A stretch of DNA of 64,000 bases from Bacillota bacterium (lineage in GTDB: Bacteria; Bacillota; Limnochordia; Limnochordales; ZCTH02-B6), in contig PKQS01000008.1 of NCBI GenBank assembly GCA_017577945.1, positions 186,001 to 250,000 on the forward strand, given 5' to 3'. Below, one piece after another: positions 50,465 to 59,222 of the stretch (positions are counted from its first letter, which is position 1; each line of letters begins with the position of its first letter). The notes beneath the pieces were generated by a model. It had not been told where the DNA came from, did no database searches, and saw only the letters and a program-made list of their open reading frames with translations. Made by a program: the position numbers and the translations under genes.

Positions 50465-51066
50465 TCGCTGGGTGTGAAACCGTACAAATCCGGATGCAGC
50501 CACGGCATGAAGGCGCAGACGACGGCCGACTGCCACATGACGTCTCGGGTCAGCAGGCCGTTGCTCAGAAACCCGACGGCCCCCAGGCTCTTGGCGCTGC
50601 CGGGCACGCCGCTGAGCTCGTCCATTACGGTGCCCAGCTCTTCGCCGGCCCGCACGCGGCGCCCCACTATCGGCGGCAGCGGGAAGCGCACGCCCCAAGC
50701 CACCGACAACGCGTCGTCATGAGCCACGACGGCGCAGCAGTTGACCACGTCGCAGCGGCCACCGGCGCCGAATTCGACGCCGCCTTCCAGACCGACGCCG
50801 AACCGCGCTCCGGGCACCGCCGCCAGCGCCGCGCGGGCCCGGGTGCGGGCTCCTAGCTCCGTTTCTTCGGCGCTGAGCGGCTGCGCCGAGACGCCGCTGG
50901 ACACCGCCACGGGCTCGACGCGCGCCTGCGGAAACAAGCGGCCGGCCACGGCTGCGACGGCTTTCACTTTGGCGGGATTGGTGGAACCGACGGCGATGAC
51001 GAAAGGCTCGGGCGCGCAGAGCGGCCGCTGCGCTTTCTGCACGCTGCGGCGCGGAATGCGAGACAT
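50461..51066 (-). CDS. Inosine/xanthosine triphosphatase (YjjX, DUF84) family protein
   Basis: 201 aa from ATG 51066 with GGAGG 9 nt upstream. Family motifs: VIAVGSTNPAKVKAVAAVAG at the N-terminus, PLSAEETELGARTRARAAL, and GVGLEGGVEFGAGG with the acidic metal site, then LPPIVGRRVRAGEELGTVMDEL and GSAKSLGAVGFLSNGLLTR. It hydrolyses ITP/XTP to avoid misincorporation in the E. coli homolog. A short basic N-terminal extension (MSRIPRRSVQKAQRPLCAP) is extra. Confidence 0.9.
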   Translation of the reverse strand: MSRIPRRSVQKAQRPLCAPEPFVIAVGSTNPAKVKAVAAVAGRLFPQARVEPVAVSSGVSAQPLSAEETELGARTRARAALAAVPGARFGVGLEGGVEFGAGGRCDVVNCCAVVAHDDALSVAWGVRFPLPPIVGRRVRAGEELGTVMDELSGVPGSAKSLGAVGFLSNGLLTRDVMWQSAVVCAFMPWLHPDLYGFTPSD

Positions 51067-51238
51067 AGGCCGAAACCTCCAGGCAATGGCCAAAGCCGGG
51101 TGTCGCCTGCTGTTTCGCCGCGGGCGCGGCTCCCTCCTTGTGGCCGCGCCAAGCGGGTCGTAACTTGGTCGAGGACCGGGAAGACTACCTGCCGGAAACA
51201 TGGCGGCGCCGCGGGCGCCGCGGCGGAGGAGAGTGGCG

Positions 51239-52960
51239 GTGACAGGGGAGATTGCGGCGGAACTGACGGTCGCGCAGTTTCTGGTGCGCCAGATGCAGGC
51301 CTGGGGCATCGACGTGGTGTTCGGCGTTCCGGGCGACACGGTGCTGCCGTTCCTGGACGCGTTGCGGGCCACGGACCGACCGCGGTTTATCGTGTGCCGC
51401 AGCCCAGGTGCGGCCGCGCTGATGGCGTCTGCGTATGCGAAGGCAGCGGGAAAGCCGGCGGCCGTGGTGGCCGACGCGGGCCCGGGCGCCGTGCAGATGC
51501 TTAACGGCGTGTACGACGCATTCATGGATCGGGTCCCGCTGGTGGCCATCAACGGCGAGCCACCGGCGGCGCGCAACGGCGTCCACTGGCCGCAGGCAGC
51601 CGACATCGACGGGCTGTATCGCGAACCGACGATTTTCAGCTACACGCTGGCCGACGCGGGCCAGGCGTCGCGCATATTCGCCCAGGCGCTGCGCCAGGCG
51701 CAGTTCCGCTCGCGGCCCGTTCGCATCGGTGTGTCGCAAAACGTCTGGAACCAGACGGTCAACCGCGGCAAGATCGTCGAACCGCCCGCGGATGTGGGCG
51801 CGTCGGTACGTACCGACGAGCGGGCGGTGCAGAAAGCGGCGGAAATGCTGGAGCGCGCGGAACGGCCGGTGCTGTTTGCCGGTCTGGGCGTCGCGAAAGC
51901 GGTGGAGCCTTTGCTCGCGTTGGCGGAAAAAGCGGGGGCGCCCATCATTCACACGATGCCGGCGCTGGGCATCATTCCCGCCGACAACGCCTGGAACTTG
52001 GGCGTGGTGGGCCGGTTCGGCACCCAGGCGGCCGCGTACGTAGCGGGACAAGCCGATCTGATTCTCGCCGTGGGCACCACGTGGTGGCAACCCGAATACA
52101 TGGCGCCGGGCGCGCGCGTCATCCAGGTCGACAAAGTGCGGGAGCACATCGGGCTGACGTACTCGGTGGACTTGGGCGTGTGGGGCGAAGCGGCGGACGT
52201 GTTGCCCCGCCTGCTGGAGGCGGTGCCGCGCAGCGCGCGCACCGAGTGGCGGGAGGCCGCGGCGCGGGCGCGGCAGCAGCTGAACGACGAAGTCGTGTGG
52301 ATGAGCGTGGACACACGCCAGCCGCTGCAGCCGGGCGCGGTTATGGCGGCGGTCGGACAGGCGCTGGTTCCCGGGGCCGTGGTGGCGCTGGATGTGGGGA
52401 ACCACGCGTTCTGGTTTACGCGCTACCTTCGCGCGTCCAACTACAAGCTGCTCTTGTCGGGGCACTGGCGCACCATGGGTTTCGCGCTGCCGGCCGGCAT
52501 CGCCGCCAAGGTCGCAGCGTATGACCGGCAGGTCGTGGTCATTTGCGGCGACGGGGGCTTTGCCGCCAGCATGGCCGAGCTGACGACGGCGGTGCAGCAC
52601 CAGCTGCCCATCGCCGTCATCGTGCTCCGGGACGGCCGCTACGGCCAAGAGGAGACGCTGCAGAAAATGAGGGGCAGCGCTCCGTTCGGCACGGGCCTGC
52701 ACAATGCGGACTGGGCGGCGTACGCGCAAGCGTGCGGTGCGGCGGGCTACCGGGTGGAAACGTACGAGCAGCTCCTGAGCGCGCTGCACGACGCGCTGCC
52801 CAAGCTCGCTTACGGGCAAGTGTCGGTGCTGGACGTGGCGGTGGATCGCGTCGATCCGCTGTTCCCGCAGCCGTACACGGGCGCGGAGACCGCGCAGAGC
52901 GCCGGCGCCGATCGTGAGCGCAGCTGGCTAGCCAACTGGATGCCCGTGCCGTTCCGTTGA
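51239..52960 (+). CDS. Thiamine-diphosphate-dependent enzyme, acetolactate synthase-like
   Basis: 573 aa from GTG 51239 with GGAGGA 8 nt upstream. Three-domain ALS/POX architecture: the PYR domain has FGVPGDTVLPFLDAL and CRSPGAAALMASAYAKA; the TPP_M domain follows (PVLFAGLGVAKAVEPL; AYVAGQADLILAVGT); the PP domain has GHWRTMGFALPAGIAAKVAA and the TPP motif CGDGGFAASMAELTTAV. The usual glutamate of the PYR domain (GxPGxxxxxxxxA..ExxAxxxA) reads as Pro-Gly-Ala-Ala (CRSPGAAALMA). The post-motif Asn-Asn appears as Arg-Asp (LRDGRYG). Activity may therefore be atypical. No small ALS subunit is adjacent. It converges with and overlaps the next gene by 33 nt. Confidence 0.85.
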   Translation: MTGEIAAELTVAQFLVRQMQAWGIDVVFGVPGDTVLPFLDALRATDRPRFIVCRSPGAAALMASAYAKAAGKPAAVVADAGPGAVQMLNGVYDAFMDRVPLVAINGEPPAARNGVHWPQAADIDGLYREPTIFSYTLADAGQASRIFAQALRQAQFRSRPVRIGVSQNVWNQTVNRGKIVEPPADVGASVRTDERAVQKAAEMLERAERPVLFAGLGVAKAVEPLLALAEKAGAPIIHTMPALGIIPADNAWNLGVVGRFGTQAAAYVAGQADLILAVGTTWWQPEYMAPGARVIQVDKVREHIGLTYSVDLGVWGEAADVLPRLLEAVPRSARTEWREAAARARQQLNDEVVWMSVDTRQPLQPGAVMAAVGQALVPGAVVALDVGNHAFWFTRYLRASNYKLLLSGHWRTMGFALPAGIAAKVAAYDRQVVVICGDGGFAASMAELTTAVQHQLPIAVIVLRDGRYGQEETLQKMRGSAPFGTGLHNADWAAYAQACGAAGYRVETYEQLLSALHDALPKLAYGQVSVLDVAVDRVDPLFPQPYTGAETAQSAGADRERSWLANWMPVPFR

Positions 52961-54343
52961 CGGCCGCGGGCGCGGGTTGGTGACGACGACGGGAAGCCTT
53001 GCGGGCTCGCGCACGGCCGCCGCCCGCGCCACGATGGCGCCGAGCACGACCTGCCCGGCCAAAAACAGCGCCAAGCCCGCGGCTTGCGCCGCCAGCCCCG
53101 GCGCCGCGGCGGCCGCCAAGCCGGCGCTTGCCCCTTGCGACAGGCGCGCGGCTACTTGCAAGCTGCCGCTCAAGACCACGCCTAGGACGAACAAAGCGGC
53201 GCCGCCTGCCGACAGCGCCACGTGGGCGCGAGCCGCCCGTTCACCGTAGAGCGGTTCGCCGGGGCGATCTTTCGGGGGCCGCAGCAGCGGCAACAGCTCG
53301 TAGACGCCGGCCAGCTGCAGCAGCGTCGCGCCGAAGAGCGCCGCGAGCCACGGCGCGACGGACCACTGGGTGCCGTAGACGTACCGCTGCACGAGGCTCA
53401 GAGTCTGCAGCGCGGCCGCGACACCGCCCGCCAGCGCCAGCCACAAGCCAAAGCGCAAGAGCCGGCCCGGCGGCCGCGCCTGCACGGCCGCGGCATGGGG
53501 CCCGCGGCCCAGCGTTTCGTTCACATTGACGGCAAAGGCCAGCAGGGGGACGAGGGTCAGCACCGCGGCGGCCGTCGACACCGCCTGAGCCCAAGCGGGC
53601 ACGGGCGCGCCCCAAAGCCGTTGCACGCCCGTGGCGGCATGCAGGGCCAAGCCCCATAGACCCAACTGTGCGAGCTTGCGGCTGTACAGGGGACGCCCGC
53701 TGGCCGCAGCGGCTACGTACAGAGCCGTTCCCAGCGCGAGCGGCACGGCCCACAGCCAGACGACACTCACCGCGTACATCCCCTGCAGCAGCGCCGGCGC
53801 GGCGCCGGCGCCCAGGCCGTCCGGACGCCACAGCCCGTTGCCGAGGAAGTATACGGCGCCTCCCCAGGTCAAGGCGGCGAGGAAATACCCTGTGCCGATG
53901 AAGAAGGGTTCGCGAACGGTACCGAGGGTGCGGGTTGCGTTAAGCAGAAACAGCAGGAGCGCGAGTAGCCACGCAAGCTGCGCCGGCCAGATGTAGCCGG
54001 GGAACGGACCCGGCGACCACCGGTCCAGCAGGAGGGCCGCGACGCCGGTCGCGTTGGCCGCGTTCCAGAGCCAGACGCTGACCTGCCCCAGCGGCTCGCT
54101 GTAGAGGACCGCTCCCAGCGTGCGCTGGATGATGAGCAGCCCTACGCCCGCGCCGCCCAGCGCAAACCAGCCGAACAGAAGGGTGTTGAGAAAGATGGGC
54201 TGGAGGCGGTGGATTGGGCCGCCGGCGAGGCCGGCGGCCGACAGCGCCGCCGCTAGGCCCGCCGCGAAGGCGACGATCAGCCACCCAAGGCCGGACTGCA
54301 AGGCCAGCCTGGCTGTGCGCCCGGCTTGGTCGCGAATCAGCAT
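52928..54343 (-). CDS. Heme-copper oxidase subunit I-like membrane protein lacking metal-ligand histidines
   Basis: 471 aa with about 12 hydrophobic helices and several landmarks of CcoN/NorB-like subunit I: LFGWFALGG (helix II region, about 56-64), TALYVAAAASGRPLYSRKLA (about 206-225), TGVQRLWGAPVPAWAQAVST (about 238-257), VLTLVPLLAFAVN, and TQWSVAPWLAALFGATLLQLAG (about 325-346). At each place where the family has heme or CuB histidines, other residues appear: LNTLLFGW for xHxxLFGW, MYAVSVVW for xGHNAVG, GVQRL for GVHHL, and APW for HAH. So it seems to be a non-catalytic paralog. ATG 54343; no oxidase subunit II is adjacent. The match is judged from motifs recalled, not from a search. Confidence 0.72.
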   Translation of the reverse strand: MLIRDQAGRTARLALQSGLGWLIVAFAAGLAAALSAAGLAGGPIHRLQPIFLNTLLFGWFALGGAGVGLLIIQRTLGAVLYSEPLGQVSVWLWNAANATGVAALLLDRWSPGPFPGYIWPAQLAWLLALLLFLLNATRTLGTVREPFFIGTGYFLAALTWGGAVYFLGNGLWRPDGLGAGAAPALLQGMYAVSVVWLWAVPLALGTALYVAAAASGRPLYSRKLAQLGLWGLALHAATGVQRLWGAPVPAWAQAVSTAAAVLTLVPLLAFAVNVNETLGRGPHAAAVQARPPGRLLRFGLWLALAGGVAAALQTLSLVQRYVYGTQWSVAPWLAALFGATLLQLAGVYELLPLLRPPKDRPGEPLYGERAARAHVALSAGGAALFVLGVVLSGSLQVAARLSQGASAGLAAAAAPGLAAQAAGLALFLAGQVVLGAIVARAAAVREPARLPVVVTNPRPRPSTERHGHPVG

Positions 54344-54562
54344 CGTGCCAGCCCCCTGCGTTGAGGGTCTAATTTACACCCTTTTCCTATTCTGACCGAC
54401 TAGCCGAAATCCTTCCGAATATCTCGGCGCCGGCGGCGCCGCGAATACGAATCGAAACAAACCAGGCTTGACATGAATAAGGCTTGATGCGCCCTGGCTG
54501 GTCGGCCGAGCGCCGCGCCTGCTCGTCGGTTGCCCGCGCCATCCGCAGGCGCGGCGGTTTGC

Positions 54563-56167
54563 TCACCAGGCCGCGACGACGCCGTCTTTGCGCGGCTCGG
54601 TGCCGCAGATGTAGACGCCCGTATCCGGGTCACGCCAGATCATTTGCCCGCCGCCGAACATGCTCCAGTCGACTTCGACCCGCACGTCATGGCCCAGGGC
54701 CGCCAGCTGCCGGATGACGTCGGGATGCAGGGTGGACTCCACGTGGACCGTGCCATTCGGGGCTACGCGCACCCGGGGCGCGTCGAACACCGACTGGGGA
54801 TTGAGGCGATGGTCGACGATGCCGAGGACCGTATGCACGTGGCCTTGGGGCTGCATGTCGCCGCCCATGACGCCGAACGCCGCCAGCGGCGCGCCGTCTT
54901 TCGTGATGAAAGCCGGAATGATGGTGTGGAACGGCCGCTTGCCGGGCGCGAGCTGGTTGGGATGGCCTTCTTCCAGCGTGAAGCAGTGGCCGCGGTTTTG
55001 CAGGGCGATGCCCGTCCCCGGCACGACGACGCCCGAGCCGAACCCCATGTAGTTGGACTGGATGAACGAGACCATGCGGCCTTCCGCGTCGGCCGTACAC
55101 AAGTACACCGTGCCGCCCAAATCCGGCCTCCCGGCCTGCACGTCTTTCAGCGCTTGGGCCGGCGAGATGAGGGCCCGGCGCCCGGCGGCGTACTCTTTCG
55201 AAAGCAGCTGCGCCACGGGCACGTCGGCCAGCGCCGGGTCGGCGACGTAGCGGTGGGCGTCGGCGAAGGCCAGCTTGAGCGCTTCGATGATCAGGTGCAA
55301 CCGCGCCGCAGACAGATGCGGCAGGTCCGCCACCGGCGTGCCCTCCAGAATGTTAAGCGCAAGCAGAGCGGCGATGCCTTGCCCGTTGGGCGGGATTTCC
55401 CAGACGTCGTACCCCCGGTAGGAAGTGCGGATGGGCTCGACCCATTCCGCCCGGTGAGCGGCCAAATCGTCTTTGGTCAAGAAGCCTCCGGTATGTTCAG
55501 CGTACGCCGCGATCTTCTCCGCCAGCTCCCCGCGGTAAAAGGCCTCGCCGTCGGATTCGCCGATGAGCCGCAACGTGCGGGCTTGATCCGGGCAGCGGAA
55601 CAGTTCGCCGGGCTTGGGGGCGCGGCCGTTGGGCAAAAACGTCCGGGCAAAGTCCTCGCGGTGGCCGAAGCGCCGCTCGGCCCGGCGCCAGTACGAGGCG
55701 ATGACGGGGGGAACGGGATGGCCTTCCTCCGCGTAGCGGGCGGCCGGTTCGAGCAAGTCCCGCAACGGCATAGAGCCGAAGCGGCGGGTCAGCTCCACCC
55801 AAGCCGACACGGCGCCCGGGACCGTCACCGGCAGCCAGCCGTCGGCGGGCACTTCCGTCAAGCCTTGGCGGCGGAATACGTCGAGGGTGAGCGCGGCCGG
55901 CGCCCGGCCCGAGGCGTTGAGGCCGTACAGCTGTTTTCCGTCCCAGACGATGGCGAAGGCGTCGCCGCCGATGCCGTTGGACGTAGGCTCCAGCACCGTC
56001 AGCGCCGCGGCGGTGGCCACGGCCGCATCCACCGCGTTGCCGCCCTCCTGCAAAATGCGCAAGCCCACTTGCGCGGCCAGCGGATGGCTGGTCGCCACCG
56101 CGCCGCGCCGGGCCATGACGGGCGTTCGGAACGTGGCGTAGGGGTAGTTGTAATCGAACGGAATCAT
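54563..56167 (-). CDS. ggt: Gamma-glutamyltransferase (GGT) family protein
   Basis: Ntn-hydrolase that transfers or hydrolyses gamma-glutamyl groups, or acts on cephalosporin-like amides. It is 534 aa from ATG 56167 (AAGGAG 12 nt upstream). N-terminal HPLAAQVGLRILQEGGNAVDAAVA and LEPTSNGIGGDAFAIVWDG are typical. The self-cleavage region LGGTVYLCTADAEGRMVSF carries the nucleophile Thr, then GFGSGVVVPGTGIALQNRG. No signal peptide is visible, so it is probably cytosolic, similar to the bacterial cytosolic GGT-like group. It is preceded by a 214-bp divergent control region. Confidence 0.9.
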   Translation of the reverse strand: MIPFDYNYPYATFRTPVMARRGAVATSHPLAAQVGLRILQEGGNAVDAAVATAAALTVLEPTSNGIGGDAFAIVWDGKQLYGLNASGRAPAALTLDVFRRQGLTEVPADGWLPVTVPGAVSAWVELTRRFGSMPLRDLLEPAARYAEEGHPVPPVIASYWRRAERRFGHREDFARTFLPNGRAPKPGELFRCPDQARTLRLIGESDGEAFYRGELAEKIAAYAEHTGGFLTKDDLAAHRAEWVEPIRTSYRGYDVWEIPPNGQGIAALLALNILEGTPVADLPHLSAARLHLIIEALKLAFADAHRYVADPALADVPVAQLLSKEYAAGRRALISPAQALKDVQAGRPDLGGTVYLCTADAEGRMVSFIQSNYMGFGSGVVVPGTGIALQNRGHCFTLEEGHPNQLAPGKRPFHTIIPAFITKDGAPLAAFGVMGGDMQPQGHVHTVLGIVDHRLNPQSVFDAPRVRVAPNGTVHVESTLHPDVIRQLAALGHDVRVEVDWSMFGGGQMIWRDPDTGVYICGTEPRKDGVVAAW

Positions 56168-56380
56168 GGCTGGTCGCCGCTCCTTCGCGTGGCTCGTAGT
56201 GGGTCGGCTGTCCGCGGCAGCGTTGCCGCTTGCCGTCATATTCGGCGCCGCGGTGGCGGGACCTGCGCAGCCGGTGGAAGGGGTGCACAACCGCGCGCAA
56301 ATGCGCGAACATGGTGGCGCGGGGGTTTGCTGGACCGGGGCTGGGTTCCCGGGAATTCGCGCGGGCAGGAGGCGAGAAGG

Positions 56381-57172
56381 ATGGTGCACATGGATGGCGG
56401 CATGGCGAAACGCTTCTTGATGCTGGGCCTGGTCGCGGCGCTGGCGGCGGCGTTGTTTGGGCCCGGAGCGTGGGCGCAGGAGGCGGCGGGGCGGCGCCCG
56501 CTGACGGAGGAAGAAGGGCGGCTGGTGGCCCAGGCGGCGCTGGCCTATGCGGAGGTGGAATACTGGGCGGGCGGCGCCTTGCGGAAGGGTATGCCGTATC
56601 TCTGGGGCGGCCGCACGACGGTGGAGCAGCTGCTGGCGGCGGCCGCGCAGGCTGCTGAAGACGAGCAGGCGGTGCCGGCGCTGGCGGCGGCCGAGTCCCA
56701 CGAGCCCGGCGGCGAGCCGGCCGAGGCCGCAGGTCAACCGACAGGCACCGCGGCGGACGCCGCTGACCGGATCGAAGACGTCCTGAGCGGGCTGGGCGTC
56801 GACGCGTCGGGCTTGGTCGTCAACGCTCTGCGGGCGCTGAACCCGTCGGTGCGCTTTGCCGCTTCCGCCGGGGACAACCCCGTGTGGCTCGCCGATGCGA
56901 CCAGCTCGCTGCTGTACCATTACAACGTGCTGCACCTGGACCCGGCGGACATTCGAGCGGGGGACTTCGTTTTCTTCGGTACCGCCGGCGGCGATTCGGT
57001 GAACGTGACGGGCGTCGGGGTGGTCACGGGGCGCAGCGGCACGCGCGTTGACTTCGTGGTGGCTTCGGCGCGGGAAGGGCGCGTCATCGCCACCTTCGCC
57101 CGCACCGACGGCGACTACTGGCGCAACAACATCGTGGGAGCCGGCCGCTTTCTGATGCCGGCTGGCATGTAG
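56381..57172 (+). CDS. Secreted NlpC/P60-like protein with substituted catalytic residues
   Basis: 263 aa from ATG 56381, with AGGAGG 8 nt upstream. A signal peptide (1-32, MLGLVAALAAALFGPGAWA) leads to an NlpC/P60-type domain: GMPYLWGGRTT (71-81), DASGLVVNALR (141-151), LDPADIRAGDFVFF (186-199), GVGVVTGRSG (211-220), and YWRNNIVGAGRF (246-257). An Ala/Glu-rich insert (82-136) splits the domain. The catalytic Cys of DCSG is Ala142, the His of HVG is Gly211, and the third polar residue of the F-x-HAS strand is Val227. It should bind rather than cut peptidoglycan. The gene is divergent from ggt and is followed by a hairpin terminator. Confidence 0.78.
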   Translation: MVHMDGGMAKRFLMLGLVAALAAALFGPGAWAQEAAGRRPLTEEEGRLVAQAALAYAEVEYWAGGALRKGMPYLWGGRTTVEQLLAAAAQAAEDEQAVPALAAAESHEPGGEPAEAAGQPTGTAADAADRIEDVLSGLGVDASGLVVNALRALNPSVRFAASAGDNPVWLADATSSLLYHYNVLHLDPADIRAGDFVFFGTAGGDSVNVTGVGVVTGRSGTRVDFVVASAREGRVIATFARTDGDYWRNNIVGAGRFLMPAGM

Positions 57173-57300
57173 TGGCCGGGGATGGAAACCGGGCGGAAGC
57201 CGGGCTGGAGCCAGGCGGAAATCTGCGACAGAGGCCCGGCGGGTGCTGCTTGCCGAGGGGAGTTGACGGCAACGCAGCCACGTTTGGCCACGGGAGAAGA

Positions 57301-57335
57301 AGCGCACGGCCCGCTGGCCGTGCGCTTGCTCTTTT
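57301..57335 (+). terminator. Terminator between convergent genes
   Basis: Perfect 11-bp stem AGCGCACGGCC / GGCCGTGCGCT (57301-57311, 57316-57326), loop CGCT, followed by TGCTCTTTT. Leftward it runs into TCTTCTCCC, so it may also end the HAD gene transcript. Confidence 0.9.
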
Positions 57336-57367
57336 CCTTGCCGGTTCTTTAGGGTGAAACGCCGCCC

Positions 57368-58129
57368 TCAGAGCACGCCGCGAGCGGCCAGCTCCCGGTG
57401 CAACGCCGGCAGGTCGGGATAGCGCGGCAGATTCAGCCGCGCGCTTTCCTCCAGCAAGGCCTTGTCCAGCCACGGGTCGCTGTACGAGGGCTTTTCCGGG
57501 CCGATCAGCGCCACCTGCATGCCGGCTTTGACGGCCGCGCCGTCCATGACCGTCTCGTCGCCCACCATCAGGCAGTGTTCCGGCGCCACGCCGATGTGCG
57601 ACGCGACCTCCAGGAAGAATTCGGGAAAAGGCTTGCTCCGTGTCATTTTGTCCGAGGACGTGATAAAGTGAAAGGGTGTATCGCCCAAGCCCGCCCACCG
57701 CAGCCGTTCACGAACGGCGATTTCCGGGAAGAACGGGGCGGTGGCCAGGACGACCAGCAGGCCGCGCCGCAGCGCCGCCTCGACGAGCTCGCGGCCGCCG
57801 GGGCTGGGCCGGCTCCACTTGCGCAGGCGGGGAAATTCGGTAAGGTAGTAGTCTACGAACCGCGAGACGGCGTCATCGGGCAGCGGCAAGGCGGCGGTGA
57901 AGTCGTCGAGGAACGCTTGTAGCGTCGTCCGGCCCGGCTTGTCGTTGAAGATCATGGCGCGGGTCGATAGGAACAGCTGGCGCTTGAAAACGTCGACGGG
58001 CGCCACGTCGGCAAAGCGCTGCGCCACCGTCGTGGCGTATTCGTCGAGAAACGAGCGGAAATCGATGTCGAGCAAGGTGCCGTCGAGGTCGAACAGCAGC
58101 GCCTTGATCTCGGGCGGTGCCAACACCAT
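57368..58129 (-). CDS. HAD superfamily hydrolase
   Basis: 253 aa from ATG 58129 (GTG 58132 or the codon just after are possible; AAGGAG lies close by). Motif I is LLFDLDGTLLDID (nucleophile Asp and acid Asp), motif II the Thr of VVLATAPFF, motif III Lys of KMTRSKPFPEFF, motif IV CLMVGDETVMDGAAV. A helical cap (residues 25-95) places it in the phosphoglycolate phosphatase-like group. Substrate unknown. It converges with the NlpC-like gene. Confidence 0.9.
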   Translation of the reverse strand: MVLAPPEIKALLFDLDGTLLDIDFRSFLDEYATTVAQRFADVAPVDVFKRQLFLSTRAMIFNDKPGRTTLQAFLDDFTAALPLPDDAVSRFVDYYLTEFPRLRKWSRPSPGGRELVEAALRRGLLVVLATAPFFPEIAVRERLRWAGLGDTPFHFITSSDKMTRSKPFPEFFLEVASHIGVAPEHCLMVGDETVMDGAAVKAGMQVALIGPEKPSYSDPWLDKALLEESARLNLPRYPDLPALHRELAARGVL

Positions 58130-58220
58130 CACTCCTTCGTCCGCTTGGTTACCATGCTAAGGCCTCCGCCGCCGGCAAATCAAGGCGCCGCACGGGGACG
58201 GCCTGTCCAGCGCGTGAAAA

Positions 58221-58246
58221 TTTGTTCACGGCAGCTTGTGAACAAA
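58221..58246. promoter_or_regulatory. Dyad operator candidate upstream of the ABC importer
   Basis: Perfect 9-bp arms TTTGTTCAC (58221-58229) and GTGAACAAA (58238-58246) with an 8-nt spacer, 59 nt before the permease start. The arm spacing (about 17 bp centre to centre) fits a dimeric HTH regulator. A small mRNA hairpin is the alternative. Confidence 0.6.
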
Positions 58247-58304
58247 AGGAAAACCAGACCCGGGGGAGAAGAGTTCGCCGGCGTGAAGCAGGGAGCGAAA
58301 GCTC

Positions 58305-59222
58305 GTGTGGCGCTTCGTGATAAAGCGAATGGCATACGGCGTGTTCGTCTTGCTGGGCGTGTCGTTCTTTTCCTTCGCCCTCGTCCATTTGGCGGGCGAT
58401 CCGGCCGTCGCTTTGCTGCCGCTGGGCACGCCGCCCGAGCAGATTGAATCGTTTCGCCGGCAGATGGGCCTCGACCGCCCCATCGCCGTGCAGTTTCTCG
58501 ACTACATCGCTGACGTCGTGCGCGGCGAGTTCGGCTTGTCGCTGCGGCACCGCGAGAATGCCATGGCGCTGGTGCTCGAGCGGCTGCCGGCGACGCTGAA
58601 ACTGGGCGCCGCGGCGGTGGCGCTGTCGGTGGTCGCCTCCTTCCCGCTGGGCGTCCTGGCGGCCGTCTATAAGGGCCGCTGGGTGGATCACGCCGTGCGG
58701 TTGGCGGCCGTGCTTGGTCAGGCGACTCCCGGCTTCTGGCTCGGCATTCTCCTGATTCTCCTCTTCGGCGTCCGCCTCGGCTGGTTTCCGGTGTCGGGCG
58801 GCGAGGGGTGGCGCAGCCTGGTGCTGCCCGCGATCGTCGTGGCCGCGGGTCCTGTTGGCAACTTGACGCGCCTGCTCCGCTCCAGCGTGCTGGAGTCGCT
58901 GGCGCAGGACTACGTGCGGACGGCCCGCAGCAAGGGCGTGCCGGAGACCGCCGTCGTGCTGCGCCACGCGCTGCGCAACGCCCTCATTCCCTTCGTCACC
59001 ATGCTGTCCATGCAGATCGGCCATATCGTCGGTGGCTCGGTGGTGGCGGAGACTGTGTTCGCATATCCGGGCATGGGCCGGCTCGCGGTGCAGGCCATCA
59101 CCAACCGGGACTTGCCGGTCATTCAGGCATTCGTCTTGGTGCAGGCAGCGGTCATCGTGGCGGTCAACGTGGCGCTGGACGTCGTCTATACGGTGATCGA
59201 CCCGCGGATTCGCTATGAATAG
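58305..59222 (+). CDS. Peptide/nickel-type ABC transporter permease (DppB/OppB family)
   Basis: 305 aa from GTG 58305 with AGGGAGCG upstream. Six helices, the N-terminal hallmark VIKRMAYGVFVLLGVSFFSF, PPEQIESFRRQMGLDRPIAVQF, and the EAA loop YVRTARSKGVPETAVVLRHALRNAL. The closing segment VVYTVIDPRIRY is also typical. First gene of a locus with the DppC-like permease and a binding protein; no ATPase genes (DppD/F) are in the window. Confidence 0.94.
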   Translation: MWRFVIKRMAYGVFVLLGVSFFSFALVHLAGDPAVALLPLGTPPEQIESFRRQMGLDRPIAVQFLDYIADVVRGEFGLSLRHRENAMALVLERLPATLKLGAAAVALSVVASFPLGVLAAVYKGRWVDHAVRLAAVLGQATPGFWLGILLILLFGVRLGWFPVSGGEGWRSLVLPAIVVAAGPVGNLTRLLRSSVLESLAQDYVRTARSKGVPETAVVLRHALRNALIPFVTMLSMQIGHIVGGSVVAETVFAYPGMGRLAVQAITNRDLPVIQAFVLVQAAVIVAVNVALDVVYTVIDPRIRYE

